Source: Actinomycetes bacterium (GTDB taxonomy: Bacteria > Actinomycetota > Acidimicrobiia > Acidimicrobiales > Bog-793). From it: a stretch of DNA of 6,435 nucleotides. Below the pieces are notes generated by a model, which worked only from the letters and a program-made list of their open reading frames with translations, searched no databases and was not told where the DNA came from. The translations under genes were made by a program, and so were the position numbers. The stretch covers positions 1 to 6,435 of the forward strand of contig JAJYGM010000084.1 in the NCBI GenBank assembly GCA_021785095.1, written 5' to 3'. Below, piece after piece: positions 1-6,435 of this stretch (within the stretch, counting starts at the first letter, position 1; each line of letters begins with the position of its first letter).

Positions 1-702
1 GATCACCGCCAGGGAGCCGAGCGCGCTGCACCCGGCCCCGAGGAGCCTCCCGGCGCGCCCGAGCAGCGCGCCCAGAGGGACGAGGCCCTGCACCGCTCCC
101 TCGCCGAGCAAGGCGCCGAGGGGGTCGACCGCCCCGGTCGGCACGTCGAGGGGTGGCTCCGGGGCGCGGTGGGCGCCGGCGCCAGGGCCTGGCACGGCCG
201 ACGCCGTCCACGGGGTCGGCGGGGAAGGCTCAGCACGCGTCGCCGCGCTCGCGGCGAGCTGCGTCCGGACGGCTTGGCGGGCCTTCACGTACGAGCTCAG
301 GCGCTGGGCGATGCGCGAGAGCAGCTCGAGCTCGGGCACGCCGAAGGACTTCACCTCTGGGTCCGCGACGCCGAGGATGCCCGAGGGACGGCCCCCGCTG
401 CCGGCGCCAAGGGGCACGACGGCCACGGCGAGCCGGGCCGGCGGTCGTCCCTGCTGGTGTCCGCCCAGCTGCACCGTGCGCACCAGAGCCTTGCCCTGGG
501 CGATTCCCGGCTCCAGCCAGAGCTGGCGGGCCAGGCTCTCCAGCTGCTCGGCCGATGGTGGGCCGTCGCCGAGCTCGGCCGGATAGCTGGCGGTGGCGAC
601 GTGGTCGCCGGAGGCTAGGGCGACGAACGCGACGGCGCTCTGGCAGCCGCTCCTCGCCATCCGAAGGAGGTTGGTCGTTCCTCCGCTCAGGTTGTCCACC
701 AT
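1..702 (-). CDS. GAF-domain sensor protein, 3' end missing at window edge
   Basis: An open frame of exactly 234 codons runs from ATG at 702 to the left edge without a stop, so the C-terminus is outside the window. Residues about 10-145 look like a GAF domain. The best part is the late strand and last helix, 'GILGVADPEVKSFG' (108-121) followed by 'PELELLSRIAQRLSSYVKAR' (123-142), which closely resembles the end of the GAF domain in the upstream diguanylate cyclase. Residues 146-190 are a Pro/Ala-rich linker. From residue 193, 'DPLGALLGE' followed by helices and 'LAVI' at the edge could begin a divergent GGDEF domain (compare DPLTG), but this is a guess. GAF domains bind small ligands or mediate dimerisation; the ligand is unknown. 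ATG 702 is preferred because GGGGAG lies 10 nt upstream. An in-frame ATG at 735, just after a TAG, would add 11 residues but has no ribosome site. Third positions are mostly G/C, supporting coding. No signal peptide or membrane segment is visible. Confidence 0.8.
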   Translation of the reverse strand, partial: MVDNLSGGTTNLLRMARSGCQSAVAFVALASGDHVATASYPAELGDGPPSAEQLESLARQLWLEPGIAQGKALVRTVQLGGHQQGRPPARLAVAVVPLGAGSGGRPSGILGVADPEVKSFGVPELELLSRIAQRLSSYVKARQAVRTQLAASAATRAEPSPPTPWTASAVPGPGAGAHRAPEPPLDVPTGAVDPLGALLGEGAVQGLVPLGALLGRAGRLLGAGCSALGSLAVI

Positions 703-712
703 CCTCGGGCCG

Positions 713-718
713 CTCCCC
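713..718 (-). promoter_or_regulatory. Ribosome binding site of the GAF-domain gene
   Basis: On the minus strand GGGGAG lies 10 nt before ATG 702. It decides between this start and the in-frame ATG at 735, whose upstream bases show no Shine-Dalgarno match. A second purine run, GAGG, directly touches the ATG and is too close to act. The spacing is at the long end of the normal range. Confidence 0.5.
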
Positions 719-824
719 GTTCCCACGCCGCCCATCTAGCCACGGCGCCCGTGCGGCGAGCCCGTCCCGCTGCCGTCGGCCCCGCGTCGAACCCCGAGCG
801 ATGCAAAGGGCAGCGAGAGAAGTG

Positions 825-894
825 CTGCCGGAGCCAAGCCGGACACCGCAGGGATGGGATGGGGAGACGCGGCATCCGGCAATGGCTCCGGCAG
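825..894 (-). terminator. 70-nt long hairpin, possible terminator or leader structure
   Basis: The outer arms CTGCCGGAGCCA (825-836) and TGGCTCCGGCAG (883-894) are a perfect 12-bp inverted repeat. Inside them, after a 1x2 internal loop, GCCGGA pairs with TCCGGC (838-843 with 875-880) and CCGC with GCGG (846-849 with 869-872). Two positions lie between these inner pairs. They are C-A mismatches on the plus strand but tandem U-G/G-U wobbles in minus-strand RNA, giving a nearly continuous 24-bp stem with a 19-nt C-rich loop. It starts about 147 nt after the cyclase stop and ends about 122 nt before the GAF gene start. It could be a terminator of the cyclase transcript (actinobacterial terminators often lack a U tract; here only CACTTCTCTC follows), a leader or attenuator of the GAF gene, or a REP/MITE-like extragenic palindrome. 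The pairing is certain; the role is not. Confidence 0.55.
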
Positions 895-900
895 ATCGGG

Positions 901-927
901 TCCCGCAGCCGGCGATCCCGCAGCCGG
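901..927. repeat. Direct repeat, two copies of a 12-mer
   Basis: TCCCGCAGCCGG occurs at 901-912 and again at 916-927, a 15-bp period with the spacer CGA between. It adjoins the long hairpin on one side and a small hairpin on the other. It may be a recent local duplication or a pair of protein sites; the sequence does not decide. Confidence 0.6.
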
Positions 928-930
928 TCG

Positions 931-954
931 GGGGCCTGCTCCGAGGGAGGCCCC
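931..954 (-). terminator. Small GC-rich hairpin after the diguanylate cyclase
   Basis: GGGGCCT at 931-937 and AGGCCCC at 948-954 form a perfect 7-bp inverted repeat with a 10-nt loop, about 86 nt past the cyclase stop. No T run follows on the minus strand, so it is at best a weak intrinsic terminator or 3'-end stabilising stem. Such stems arise easily in GC-rich DNA. Confidence 0.3.
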
Positions 955-960
955 GTGCCG

Positions 961-1014
961 GGGGAGAACGCCGTCGGCGGGGAGAACGCCGTCGGCGGGG
1001 AGAACGCCGTCGGG
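961..1014. repeat. Tandem repeat, 18 bp x 3
   Basis: The unit GGGGAGAACGCCGTCGGC is present at 961-978 and 979-996 without change, and at 997-1014 with only the last base altered (C to G). It starts 26 bp beyond the cyclase stop. The near identity of the copies points to recent slippage or selection. The unit length is a multiple of three, so the spurious frame crossing it stays open. On the gene strand each copy contains TTCTCCCC. It could be a variable-number repeat or a set of iterated binding sites. Confidence 0.9.
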
Positions 1015-1040
1015 ATGGCTGAGGGAAGCGGTGGGAGGCG

Positions 1041-2855
1041 TCACCCCGACGCTCCTTGCATGGAGGCCCGGCGCTCGTGCTTCTGCTCGTACATCGCCCG
1101 GTCGGCCCGGGCGATGAGCGACTCGGGCGAGTCGTCGCCCGAAGAGGTGCTCACCCAGCCGATCGACGCACCGACGTCGAGCACGAGTTCGCCGAAGCGG
1201 TAGGGGGCGGTGAGGACCTTGCGCACCCTGGCGACCACCGAGTCTCCGTCCGACAGGCGCTCCGCCGTCACGTGCGCGACCACGAATTCGTCCCCGCCGA
1301 GGCGAGCGACGATGTCCTCGCCGCGGACCGCCCGTCCGAGTCGCAGGGCGACGGCTCGGAGCAGCTCGTCGCCGATGTCGTGACCGTGCTCGTCGTTGAT
1401 CTCCTTGAACCGGTCGAGGTCGAGGTAGATGAGGGAGACGGATCCGCCCTTCCGGTGGAGACCCTCCAGCATCCGGCCCAACGCGTCGTTCAGGAGGTAC
1501 CGGTTCGCCACACCGGTGAGCGGGTCGTACAGCGCGTAGCGGGTCAGGTGCGCCTGGCGCTCGCGCTCCCTGGTCACGTCGCGAAGGACCGCGATCGCGC
1601 CGTCGCCCCCATCGACGCGCAGGGGCTGAGAGGAGACCGAGACGTACCGGTCCACATCATCGGCTCGAAGGAGGAGCTCCTCGGCCACCGGGAGGTCGTC
1701 CAGCATGGACCGCACGAGCGGGTGCTCGTCCACGCTGAGCTGATGGCCCTCGAGCGTCTTCAGCCGCACGACCGAGGGCACGGACGCGCCCACCTGCAGC
1801 TCCTCTTCCGACAGCCCCTGGAGGCGGCGGGCAGCGCGGTTGGCGATGACGACGACCCCCTGGGAGTCGCAGCAGACGATGCCGTCCTCGATGTGGTCGA
1901 GCAAAGCCTGGATCCCGGACTGCTCGATGCGGCGCTCCTCCGGTCCGGCGCCTGCGGTGCCCCGCGCCCGCAGCAGGGTGACGAAGCAGTCCCCCGCGAA
2001 CCTGCTCTCGATCCGCCGCCCGGCGGCGTCGAGCAGGAGGCCGCCGGCCTCACCTTCGCGGCCGACGAGCACCGTCCTGCCGGGCTCGGGCTCGCCGAGG
2101 ATGCTCTGGAGGAACGCCTCGCGGGTGCCTTCGGACCAGCTCCCTGCGGCGCCGTCGCCGAGCTCCCCCGGTGCCGCGAGGACGTGGGTCACGTCCTCGC
2201 CCAGCACGGTGTCGAGCGCCAGGCCGGTCATCTGCGCGAACGTCTGGTTCACGAGCACGATCGTTCCGTCGCTCCGAGCCACCAGCAGCCCGTCGGGCAG
2301 ATGGTCCAGGATCTCCCCGAGGAACGGCTCGGTCGACGTGCCGGGACGGTGGCGCTCGGCGAGCGTGCCTGCCGCCCACCACTCGCCGGGAACGTCCCGG
2401 CGTCCCGGTGCCGCCGAGGCGGCCTCGTGCTCTGCCTGCGCGATCTCCCCGGCGAGTGCCAGCAGACCGGCCTCCTGCTCGTCGTCGAGCTCCGGCAGCC
2501 AGACGTCGACGACGCCCAGCAGCCCGAGCCACCGGTCGGCCTCCCAAACCGGTGCCACCACGCACGCGAGCGACCACTCCGGCTGCAGCGCGCTGCCCTC
2601 GTCCGTCGGCTCGGCGCTCCAGAAGAGGCCGGCACCACGGGCGGACGGGTGCACCAGACAGCTCCGCGCGAGCGCCGCCACCCGCTCGTCGGCGTCGTCG
2701 GGCCGCATCACGTCGGACATGCTCGCGAACACCGAGCCCGCCTCCGTCACGTAGAACGCCCCGACCCCGAGACACAGATCGCGGGCGAGTCGCAGGCTTT
2801 CGTCGACAGGCGTGCCGGTCGCCACGATCGGGAACCTACGCCGCCCCAGTCCCAC
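1041..2855 (-). CDS. Diguanylate cyclase, GAF-PAS-PAS-GGDEF
   Basis: This enzyme should make cyclic di-GMP from two GTP. Numbered from GTG 2855 (604 aa), it has a GAF domain at about 16-141 and PAS1 at about 177-296 ('LPDGLLVARSDGTIVLVNQTF'-type core). PAS2 follows at about 312-429, ending in the usual 'DVTRERERQ' linker, and GGDEF lies at about 442-596. The signature GGDEF is at 520-524 (bases 1284-1298). By alignment from memory with PleD, metal ligand D479, guanine contacts N487 and D496, and the inhibitory RxxD (R511, D514; RGED five residues before GGDEF) are all present, so activity and product inhibition are expected. There is no EAL or HD-GYP domain, signal peptide or membrane segment, so it is probably cytosolic. 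GTG 2855 is chosen because GAGGGA lies 5 nt upstream. The frame stays open to GTG 3017, 3 nt after the upstream gene, but those extra 54 residues are Arg-rich, use AGA and GGA codons, and have no ribosome site. Confidence 0.93.
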   Translation of the reverse strand: MGLGRRRFPIVATGTPVDESLRLARDLCLGVGAFYVTEAGSVFASMSDVMRPDDADERVAALARSCLVHPSARGAGLFWSAEPTDEGSALQPEWSLACVVAPVWEADRWLGLLGVVDVWLPELDDEQEAGLLALAGEIAQAEHEAASAAPGRRDVPGEWWAAGTLAERHRPGTSTEPFLGEILDHLPDGLLVARSDGTIVLVNQTFAQMTGLALDTVLGEDVTHVLAAPGELGDGAAGSWSEGTREAFLQSILGEPEPGRTVLVGREGEAGGLLLDAAGRRIESRFAGDCFVTLLRARGTAGAGPEERRIEQSGIQALLDHIEDGIVCCDSQGVVVIANRAARRLQGLSEEELQVGASVPSVVRLKTLEGHQLSVDEHPLVRSMLDDLPVAEELLLRADDVDRYVSVSSQPLRVDGGDGAIAVLRDVTRERERQAHLTRYALYDPLTGVANRYLLNDALGRMLEGLHRKGGSVSLIYLDLDRFKEINDEHGHDIGDELLRAVALRLGRAVRGEDIVARLGGDEFVVAHVTAERLSDGDSVVARVRKVLTAPYRFGELVLDVGASIGWVSTSSGDDSPESLIARADRAMYEQKHERRASMQGASG

Positions 2856-2860
2856 CAGCG

Positions 2861-2866
2861 TCCCTC
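2861..2866 (-). promoter_or_regulatory. Ribosome binding site favouring GTG 2855 of the cyclase
   Basis: GAGGGA on the minus strand ends 5 nt before GTG 2855 (GAGG core 7 nt away), good spacing. The longer candidate start, GTG 3017, is preceded by pyrimidine-rich TTCCTGATTC with no such site. This makes 2856-3020 a 165-nt spacer or leader rather than coding. In it I see only a weak CCCGC/GCGGG stem and no clear promoter. Confidence 0.45.
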
Positions 2867-3020
2867 GGCCGTCCGGCGACGACGTCCCGTGCCGTGCGCC
2901 GTCTCCCGAGCGTCCATCGGGTCTCTGGGACGACACGTGGTGGTCCCGCGGTCTGGCGGGCGGCACGACCTTCCTTCGTCCCCGGCAAGCGAGGGACGTG
3001 CCAGCGACGCGTCTCACGAA

Positions 3021-6000
3021 TCAGGAACGGTCGAGGCAGTTCCGGAGCTCGCGCGCGGCCGGCGACGGGGCCACGTTGAGCTCTGCGAGCATCCGCTCGG
3101 CTCGTTCCAGTGCGTCCAGCGCCCGCCCGCGGTTGCCCGCGCGAAGGTGGATCTCGGCGGTGCGGAGATGGTGGCGCTCGTCGAACGGGTCGACCTCGGC
3201 CAGGCGCTCGAGGATCGCGAGCGCCTCGGCCTGCCGGCCGCCGGACAGCGCGTCCTCGACCAGCAGGTCGAGCAGGCGACGGTGCACGCGGGCGGCGGAC
3301 TCCCGAACCGACGCCGCCCAGTCTTCGTAGCGGTCTCCGGGGAGCAGCTCGCCGCGATAGAGCTCGAGCGCCGACCTCGCCAGCTCCGCCGCCGCAGGGG
3401 TCCCGGCCTCGGGACCCGCGAGGGCTTCGTCGGCCAGCTCGCGAAACCGGCTCAGGTCGGTCACCGCCCCGGGAGCGAGCCGGAGGGAATTTCCCTCGCG
3501 CACCAAGAGCCCGCCGCACGCCGACCGGATCCTCCACAGCACGTTGCGAAGCCGTCGCTGCCCCACCCCGGGCTCGGCCGACTTCCAGAGATGCTCGATC
3601 AGCTCGTCGACCGTCACGCGCGGCTGGAGCGCCACGATCTTCACGGCCTGACTGGCGAGGCTCGGCGGCAGCGCCACGTCCTTGCCGCGGTGGCGGACCG
3701 CGAACCCGCCGAGCACCGAGACCTCCCACTCCCCCAGCGGCACCACGTCTGCAAGATGCCGCTGCGACGCCGGAGCACCCGGTTCGCCGCCGGCCGCCAG
3801 CCCCTCGCCAGGATCGGGCGGCAGGAGGCGCCGCTCGCGCGCCGCCAGCGCGACCAGCCCGGTCGCACCCGCGTCGGCCAGCTGCCGGTCCAGATCCCCG
3901 AGGAGGACGGCCGCTTCGGACGCAAGCCCGGCCTCGCCCAGCCGGACGGCGCGGCAGAGGTCGACGAGGGCCCGGTGGAGCGGGAGCTCACGGTACGTCC
4001 GGGCCGCCGCCGCGAGCAGCTCGGCGGCACGCAGCCCGTCCGGCTCCATCAGCCCGGCCAGCCATGTCGAGCCGGCCGGCGCGCCGGCGATCGAGCTCTG
4101 CGCGTGCGCGGCGTCGGCGCAGACCTTCGCCCACTGACGCAGCTGGCCCTGGTCGCGTGCGAGGAACAGGAGGGCGCCGACCCCGGCCGCGAGCTCGGCC
4201 GCGAGCGCGCCCATCGCGTGGACATCCTTCGTCGCCACGTCGGTCCCCGGCCCGCCGTTCGGACCCCCTGCGGACGCGAGCAGGTCGTGCTCGACCGCCC
4301 TCGCCCATGCCGCCGCCGGGCCGGTACGGCCGCGTTGCAGCTCCAACAGCGCGAGCCCCGGCAACGCCCTCACTCTTGCCAGGCCGCCGGAGCGGTCGGT
4401 CATGGCGAAGAGCTTTGACGCCTCGGAGAAGCCCAGCTCGTAGTCGCCGGCCACCGCGTGGACCAAGACGGCGAGCTGCGAGCCCCACGCGGCTGCGGCG
4501 ATGCTGCCAGCGCGCGCCGCTGCCGACGCACCGCGCACCACTGTGCCGGTCGCCTCGGCGATGCGGCCCTGGGCCAGGAGCACCGAGCCTTCGACGAGCG
4601 GGCACACCGCCGACAGGCCGACGTCGCCGCTGCGCTCGGCGCACCGGCCGACCCACTGCGCCCAGCGGTGCGCCTGGTGACGAAGTCCCTGCCGGGCCAG
4701 GCTCACGCCGATGACGAGCGCCACCTCCGGAGTGGACGGGAACCGCTCGGTCGCACCGATGAGGAGCGAGACGCGGCTCCGTTCGGCCACGCCGTCGATG
4801 ACCTCGCCCCGGGCCAGGCTCGCCGCGGCCCGGACCGTGCGGGCGAGGACCTCGGAATGGCTGCTCACCGCACTCGCGACGGCGACGGCCCGCTCGGCCG
4901 CCGCCTCGGCGGCATCGGGACGGTTTGTGAGGATCCACCACGCGGCCGCGTCGACGAGCATGGCGAGCGCGCGGTGGGGACGCGTCCGCAGGCAGGCTCC
5001 CGCCGCCTCCACCATCCGCTGGCCGGCTGTCCCCTGGACCCGGCCGGCGCCGAGCCTGGCGCGCTGGTAGGCGAGCTCGGCCGCCGCCGGCGGGCTGAGC
5101 TCGAGCTCGAGCGCCGGCTCCACGCACTGCTCGGCGCGGCGGCGCTCCCCCGCTGCGATCCAGTGACCGCACGCGTCCGCCAGGTGCTGGCCGATGCCGT
5201 CGGGGTCGGCCGTGCACATGGCCGCCATCTCCTCGTGGCGGGCCGCAGCGCCCGGATCACCCCGCTCGAGCGCCACCCGCGCCGCGTCGGCCAGGCGGCG
5301 GGAAGCGAGCTCGTCCGGCGCGACCAGGTCCGCCGACGCGTGGAATGCGCTCGCCTCGATCACGTGCGCCTCTGCCAAGACGTCGCTCAGTGCCTTGCGC
5401 GCTGCCCGACGCACCTCTGCCGGCGTGCGGTAGAAGGCGACGCTGCGCACCAGCGGATGACGGAAGTCCACCCTGGGGCCGCGCTCGTAGCACACCTGGG
5501 CCTCCAGCGCAGGAGCGAGGTCCGCGGCTTCCACTGTCAGGCGCTTCATCGCAGCCACCACGTGCTCGCGCGACGCGCCGCCGGCCGCGACGACCACCAG
5601 CGCACGGCGCGTGGGGGCTGGCAGGTAACGGACGACGTCGAACGCCTCCGTCAGGTTCCCGCCGACCGGCAGCGGATCGGGCAGCGGGTGCCAGCCGGCA
5701 AGCTGGGCCGGGGTCAGCTGCCCGACCACGTCGATCAGCGCGAGCGGGTTGCCGCCCGTTCGGCCGACGAGCCTGCTCAGCACGGCCTCGTCGGGCATCT
5801 GCTCGGCACGCGTGCTGAGCAGCTCGCGCGCCTGCGAGACCGTGAGGCCCCCGAGACGGTGGACCGGGACGTCCGGCCGGTCGAGCTCGAACGACTGGAG
5901 GTGCGGCGTGTCCCTCCATGCCAGGACGAGGCTGATGGGCTTGTCCGCCAGCCGCACCTCGACTGCGATCGCCATGGCCGCCACCAGGCCGGGAGGAAGC

Positions 6001-6435
6001 AGGTGGCAGTCGTCGACCGTCACGAGACACGGTCCACCCCCCGCCACCAGGCGCTGCAGCGCCATGACGGCCGAGTCCACGAGCGCAGGGGTCGGCACGA
6101 CCGCAGAGATCGGCAGGGTCGCGACCGACGCGAACTGCGGCATCGACGGCCGGACGGCCCCCTGATCGTCCGACGCGCGAGCGAGCTCGCCCAGCGGGTC
6201 CGGCCAGTCCGCCCGCTGCAGGGCGGACGCCCCCTCAGCCCGCCCGCGCACCTGGACCGTGCGGAACTCGGTCGCGCGCTCGACGGCCGCCTCGATCAGC
6301 GAGCTCTTGCCGACGCCGCACTCGCCGCGCAGCGCCACGGTGCCGCCCTTCCCCCTGCGGGTGCGCCACAGCAGCTGCTCGACGTGGGCGAGCTCCCTGC
6401 CGCGTGCCACCAACCCGGTGTGCGTGCCGGCCTCG
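3021..6435 (-). CDS. Large STAND/LAL-type ATPase regulator with C-terminal SARP (winged helix-BTAD) module; 5' end probably outside
   Basis: This is a likely ATP-gated transcription activator. Residues are numbered from TTG 6413 (1130 aa). Walker A is GECGVGKS (30-37) and Walker B is CLVTVDDCH (129-137). A sensor-like 'LVLAWRD' (162-168), 'GRTGGNPLAL' (217-226) and 'FRHPLVRSVAFY' (317-328) are typical of LAL/MalT-like STAND ATPases. Residues about 350-885 are Ala-rich helices, probably TPR-like. Residues about 896-980 form an OmpR-type winged helix (starting 'WEVSVLGGFAV'; recognition helix near 951-966). A BTAD domain follows at about 984-1125. In AfsR-type SARPs the DNA-binding and BTAD part is N-terminal and LAL proteins end in a LuxR helix-turn-helix, so this is a LAL body with a SARP output at the far end. 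The frame is open to the right edge ('EAGTHTGLVARGREL'), and neither TTG 6413 nor GTG 6410 has a ribosome site, so the true start is probably upstream. Signal and targets are unknown. Confidence 0.9.
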   Translation of the reverse strand, partial: EAGTHTGLVARGRELAHVEQLLWRTRRGKGGTVALRGECGVGKSSLIEAAVERATEFRTVQVRGRAEGASALQRADWPDPLGELARASDDQGAVRPSMPQFASVATLPISAVVPTPALVDSAVMALQRLVAGGGPCLVTVDDCHLLPPGLVAAMAIAVEVRLADKPISLVLAWRDTPHLQSFELDRPDVPVHRLGGLTVSQARELLSTRAEQMPDEAVLSRLVGRTGGNPLALIDVVGQLTPAQLAGWHPLPDPLPVGGNLTEAFDVVRYLPAPTRRALVVVAAGGASREHVVAAMKRLTVEAADLAPALEAQVCYERGPRVDFRHPLVRSVAFYRTPAEVRRAARKALSDVLAEAHVIEASAFHASADLVAPDELASRRLADAARVALERGDPGAAARHEEMAAMCTADPDGIGQHLADACGHWIAAGERRRAEQCVEPALELELSPPAAAELAYQRARLGAGRVQGTAGQRMVEAAGACLRTRPHRALAMLVDAAAWWILTNRPDAAEAAAERAVAVASAVSSHSEVLARTVRAAASLARGEVIDGVAERSRVSLLIGATERFPSTPEVALVIGVSLARQGLRHQAHRWAQWVGRCAERSGDVGLSAVCPLVEGSVLLAQGRIAEATGTVVRGASAAARAGSIAAAAWGSQLAVLVHAVAGDYELGFSEASKLFAMTDRSGGLARVRALPGLALLELQRGRTGPAAAWARAVEHDLLASAGGPNGGPGTDVATKDVHAMGALAAELAAGVGALLFLARDQGQLRQWAKVCADAAHAQSSIAGAPAGSTWLAGLMEPDGLRAAELLAAAARTYRELPLHRALVDLCRAVRLGEAGLASEAAVLLGDLDRQLADAGATGLVALAARERRLLPPDPGEGLAAGGEPGAPASQRHLADVVPLGEWEVSVLGGFAVRHRGKDVALPPSLASQAVKIVALQPRVTVDELIEHLWKSAEPGVGQRRLRNVLWRIRSACGGLLVREGNSLRLAPGAVTDLSRFRELADEALAGPEAGTPAAAELARSALELYRGELLPGDRYEDWAASVRESAARVHRRLLDLLVEDALSGGRQAEALAILERLAEVDPFDERHHLRTAEIHLRAGNRGRALDALERAERMLAELNVAPSPAARELRNCLDRS

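Larger units (their letters stand above)
703..1040. other. Structured intergenic region, 338 bp
   Basis: This gap separates the diguanylate cyclase stop from the GAF gene start and looks non-coding. A 102-codon minus-strand frame (1044 to 736) fills it. That frame begins with GTG overlapping the cyclase TGA in a GTGA and ends in TAG directly before ATG 735. However, my hand count gives only about 70-75% G/C at its third positions, clearly below the flanking genes, and the product is low-complexity Pro/Ala/Gly without recognisable motifs. The region holds, from the cyclase side, an 18-bp triple tandem repeat, a 7-bp hairpin, a duplicated 12-mer and a 70-nt long hairpin. No convincing promoter is visible, although one must exist here if the long hairpin ends transcription. 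Confidence 0.6.

Noticed and set aside
733..738. TAGATG on the minus strand as a -10 box for the GAF gene
   Set aside because: It only partly fits TANNNT, and no -35-like element lies 16-19 bp upstream; the bases are also a stop codon next to ATG.
741..753. CACGG-CGC-CCGTG palindrome before the GAF gene
   Set aside because: A 5-bp stem with a 3-nt loop is expected by chance in DNA this GC-rich.
851..866. G-quadruplex in the plus-strand hairpin loop (GGGATGGGATGGGGAG)
   Set aside because: Only three runs of three or more G are present; a fourth is missing, and the loop is C-rich in the gene-sense RNA.
961..1014. CRISPR-like array or SOS (LexA) boxes in the 18-bp repeat
   Set aside because: The copies are contiguous with no spacers, and GAAC is not followed by the matching GTTC half-site.
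153..1022. Plus-strand open frame of 289 codons over the GAF gene and the gap
   Set aside because: Arg/Pro/Gly-rich shadow of the minus-strand gene, ending in a repeat-derived Arg-rich tail; no motifs.
2856..3020. A c-di-GMP riboswitch or terminator before the cyclase
   Set aside because: No GEMM-like conserved core and only a 5-bp stem without a T tract.
1056..4418. A 1120-codon open frame on the plus strand
   Set aside because: It runs antisense to both the cyclase and the ATPase gene and crosses their junction. Strong third-position G/C on the minus strand removes stops from the opposite frame; the translation has no domain motifs.

Overview
The window is very GC-rich DNA with tightly packed genes, strong G/C preference at third codon positions and GTG/TTG starts. 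This suggests a high-GC actinomycete. The combination of a LAL-type ATPase carrying a SARP output module and GAF/PAS/GGDEF proteins would fit Acidimicrobiia or Thermoleophilia as well as Streptomyces relatives. The class is inference; only the high-GC actinobacterial style is visible.

All three genes lie on the minus strand and read right to left. (1) 6435 to 3021 encodes a very large ATP-dependent transcription regulator. It has an N-terminal STAND/LAL-like ATPase, a long alanine-rich helical middle, and a C-terminal winged helix plus BTAD module. Its 5' end probably lies beyond the window. (2) 2855 to 1041 (or from 3017) encodes a GAF-PAS-PAS-GGDEF diguanylate cyclase. Every catalytic residue and the inhibitory RxxD site are present. 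(3) 702 to below 1 encodes a second GAF-domain protein cut off by the left edge. It has no stop codon inside the window and may go on into a GGDEF-like domain.

Genes 1 and 2 are close enough to be co-transcribed: 3 nt apart with the longest start, 165 nt with the start I prefer. Genes 2 and 3 are separated by 338 bp that look non-coding but are rich in structure. This gap holds a perfect 18-bp tandem repeat (three copies), a short 7-bp hairpin, a duplicated 12-mer, and a 70-nt near-perfect hairpin. The hairpin's two internal non-Watson-Crick positions become G-U wobbles only in RNA made from the gene strand. This is the most unusual part of the window.

As a set, the genes look like a signalling cluster: a signal-gated transcription activator, a c-di-GMP synthase with several sensor domains, and a further GAF sensor protein. 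The signals and target genes cannot be read from the sequence. I see no RNA genes, CRISPR array, insertion sequence or phage genes.
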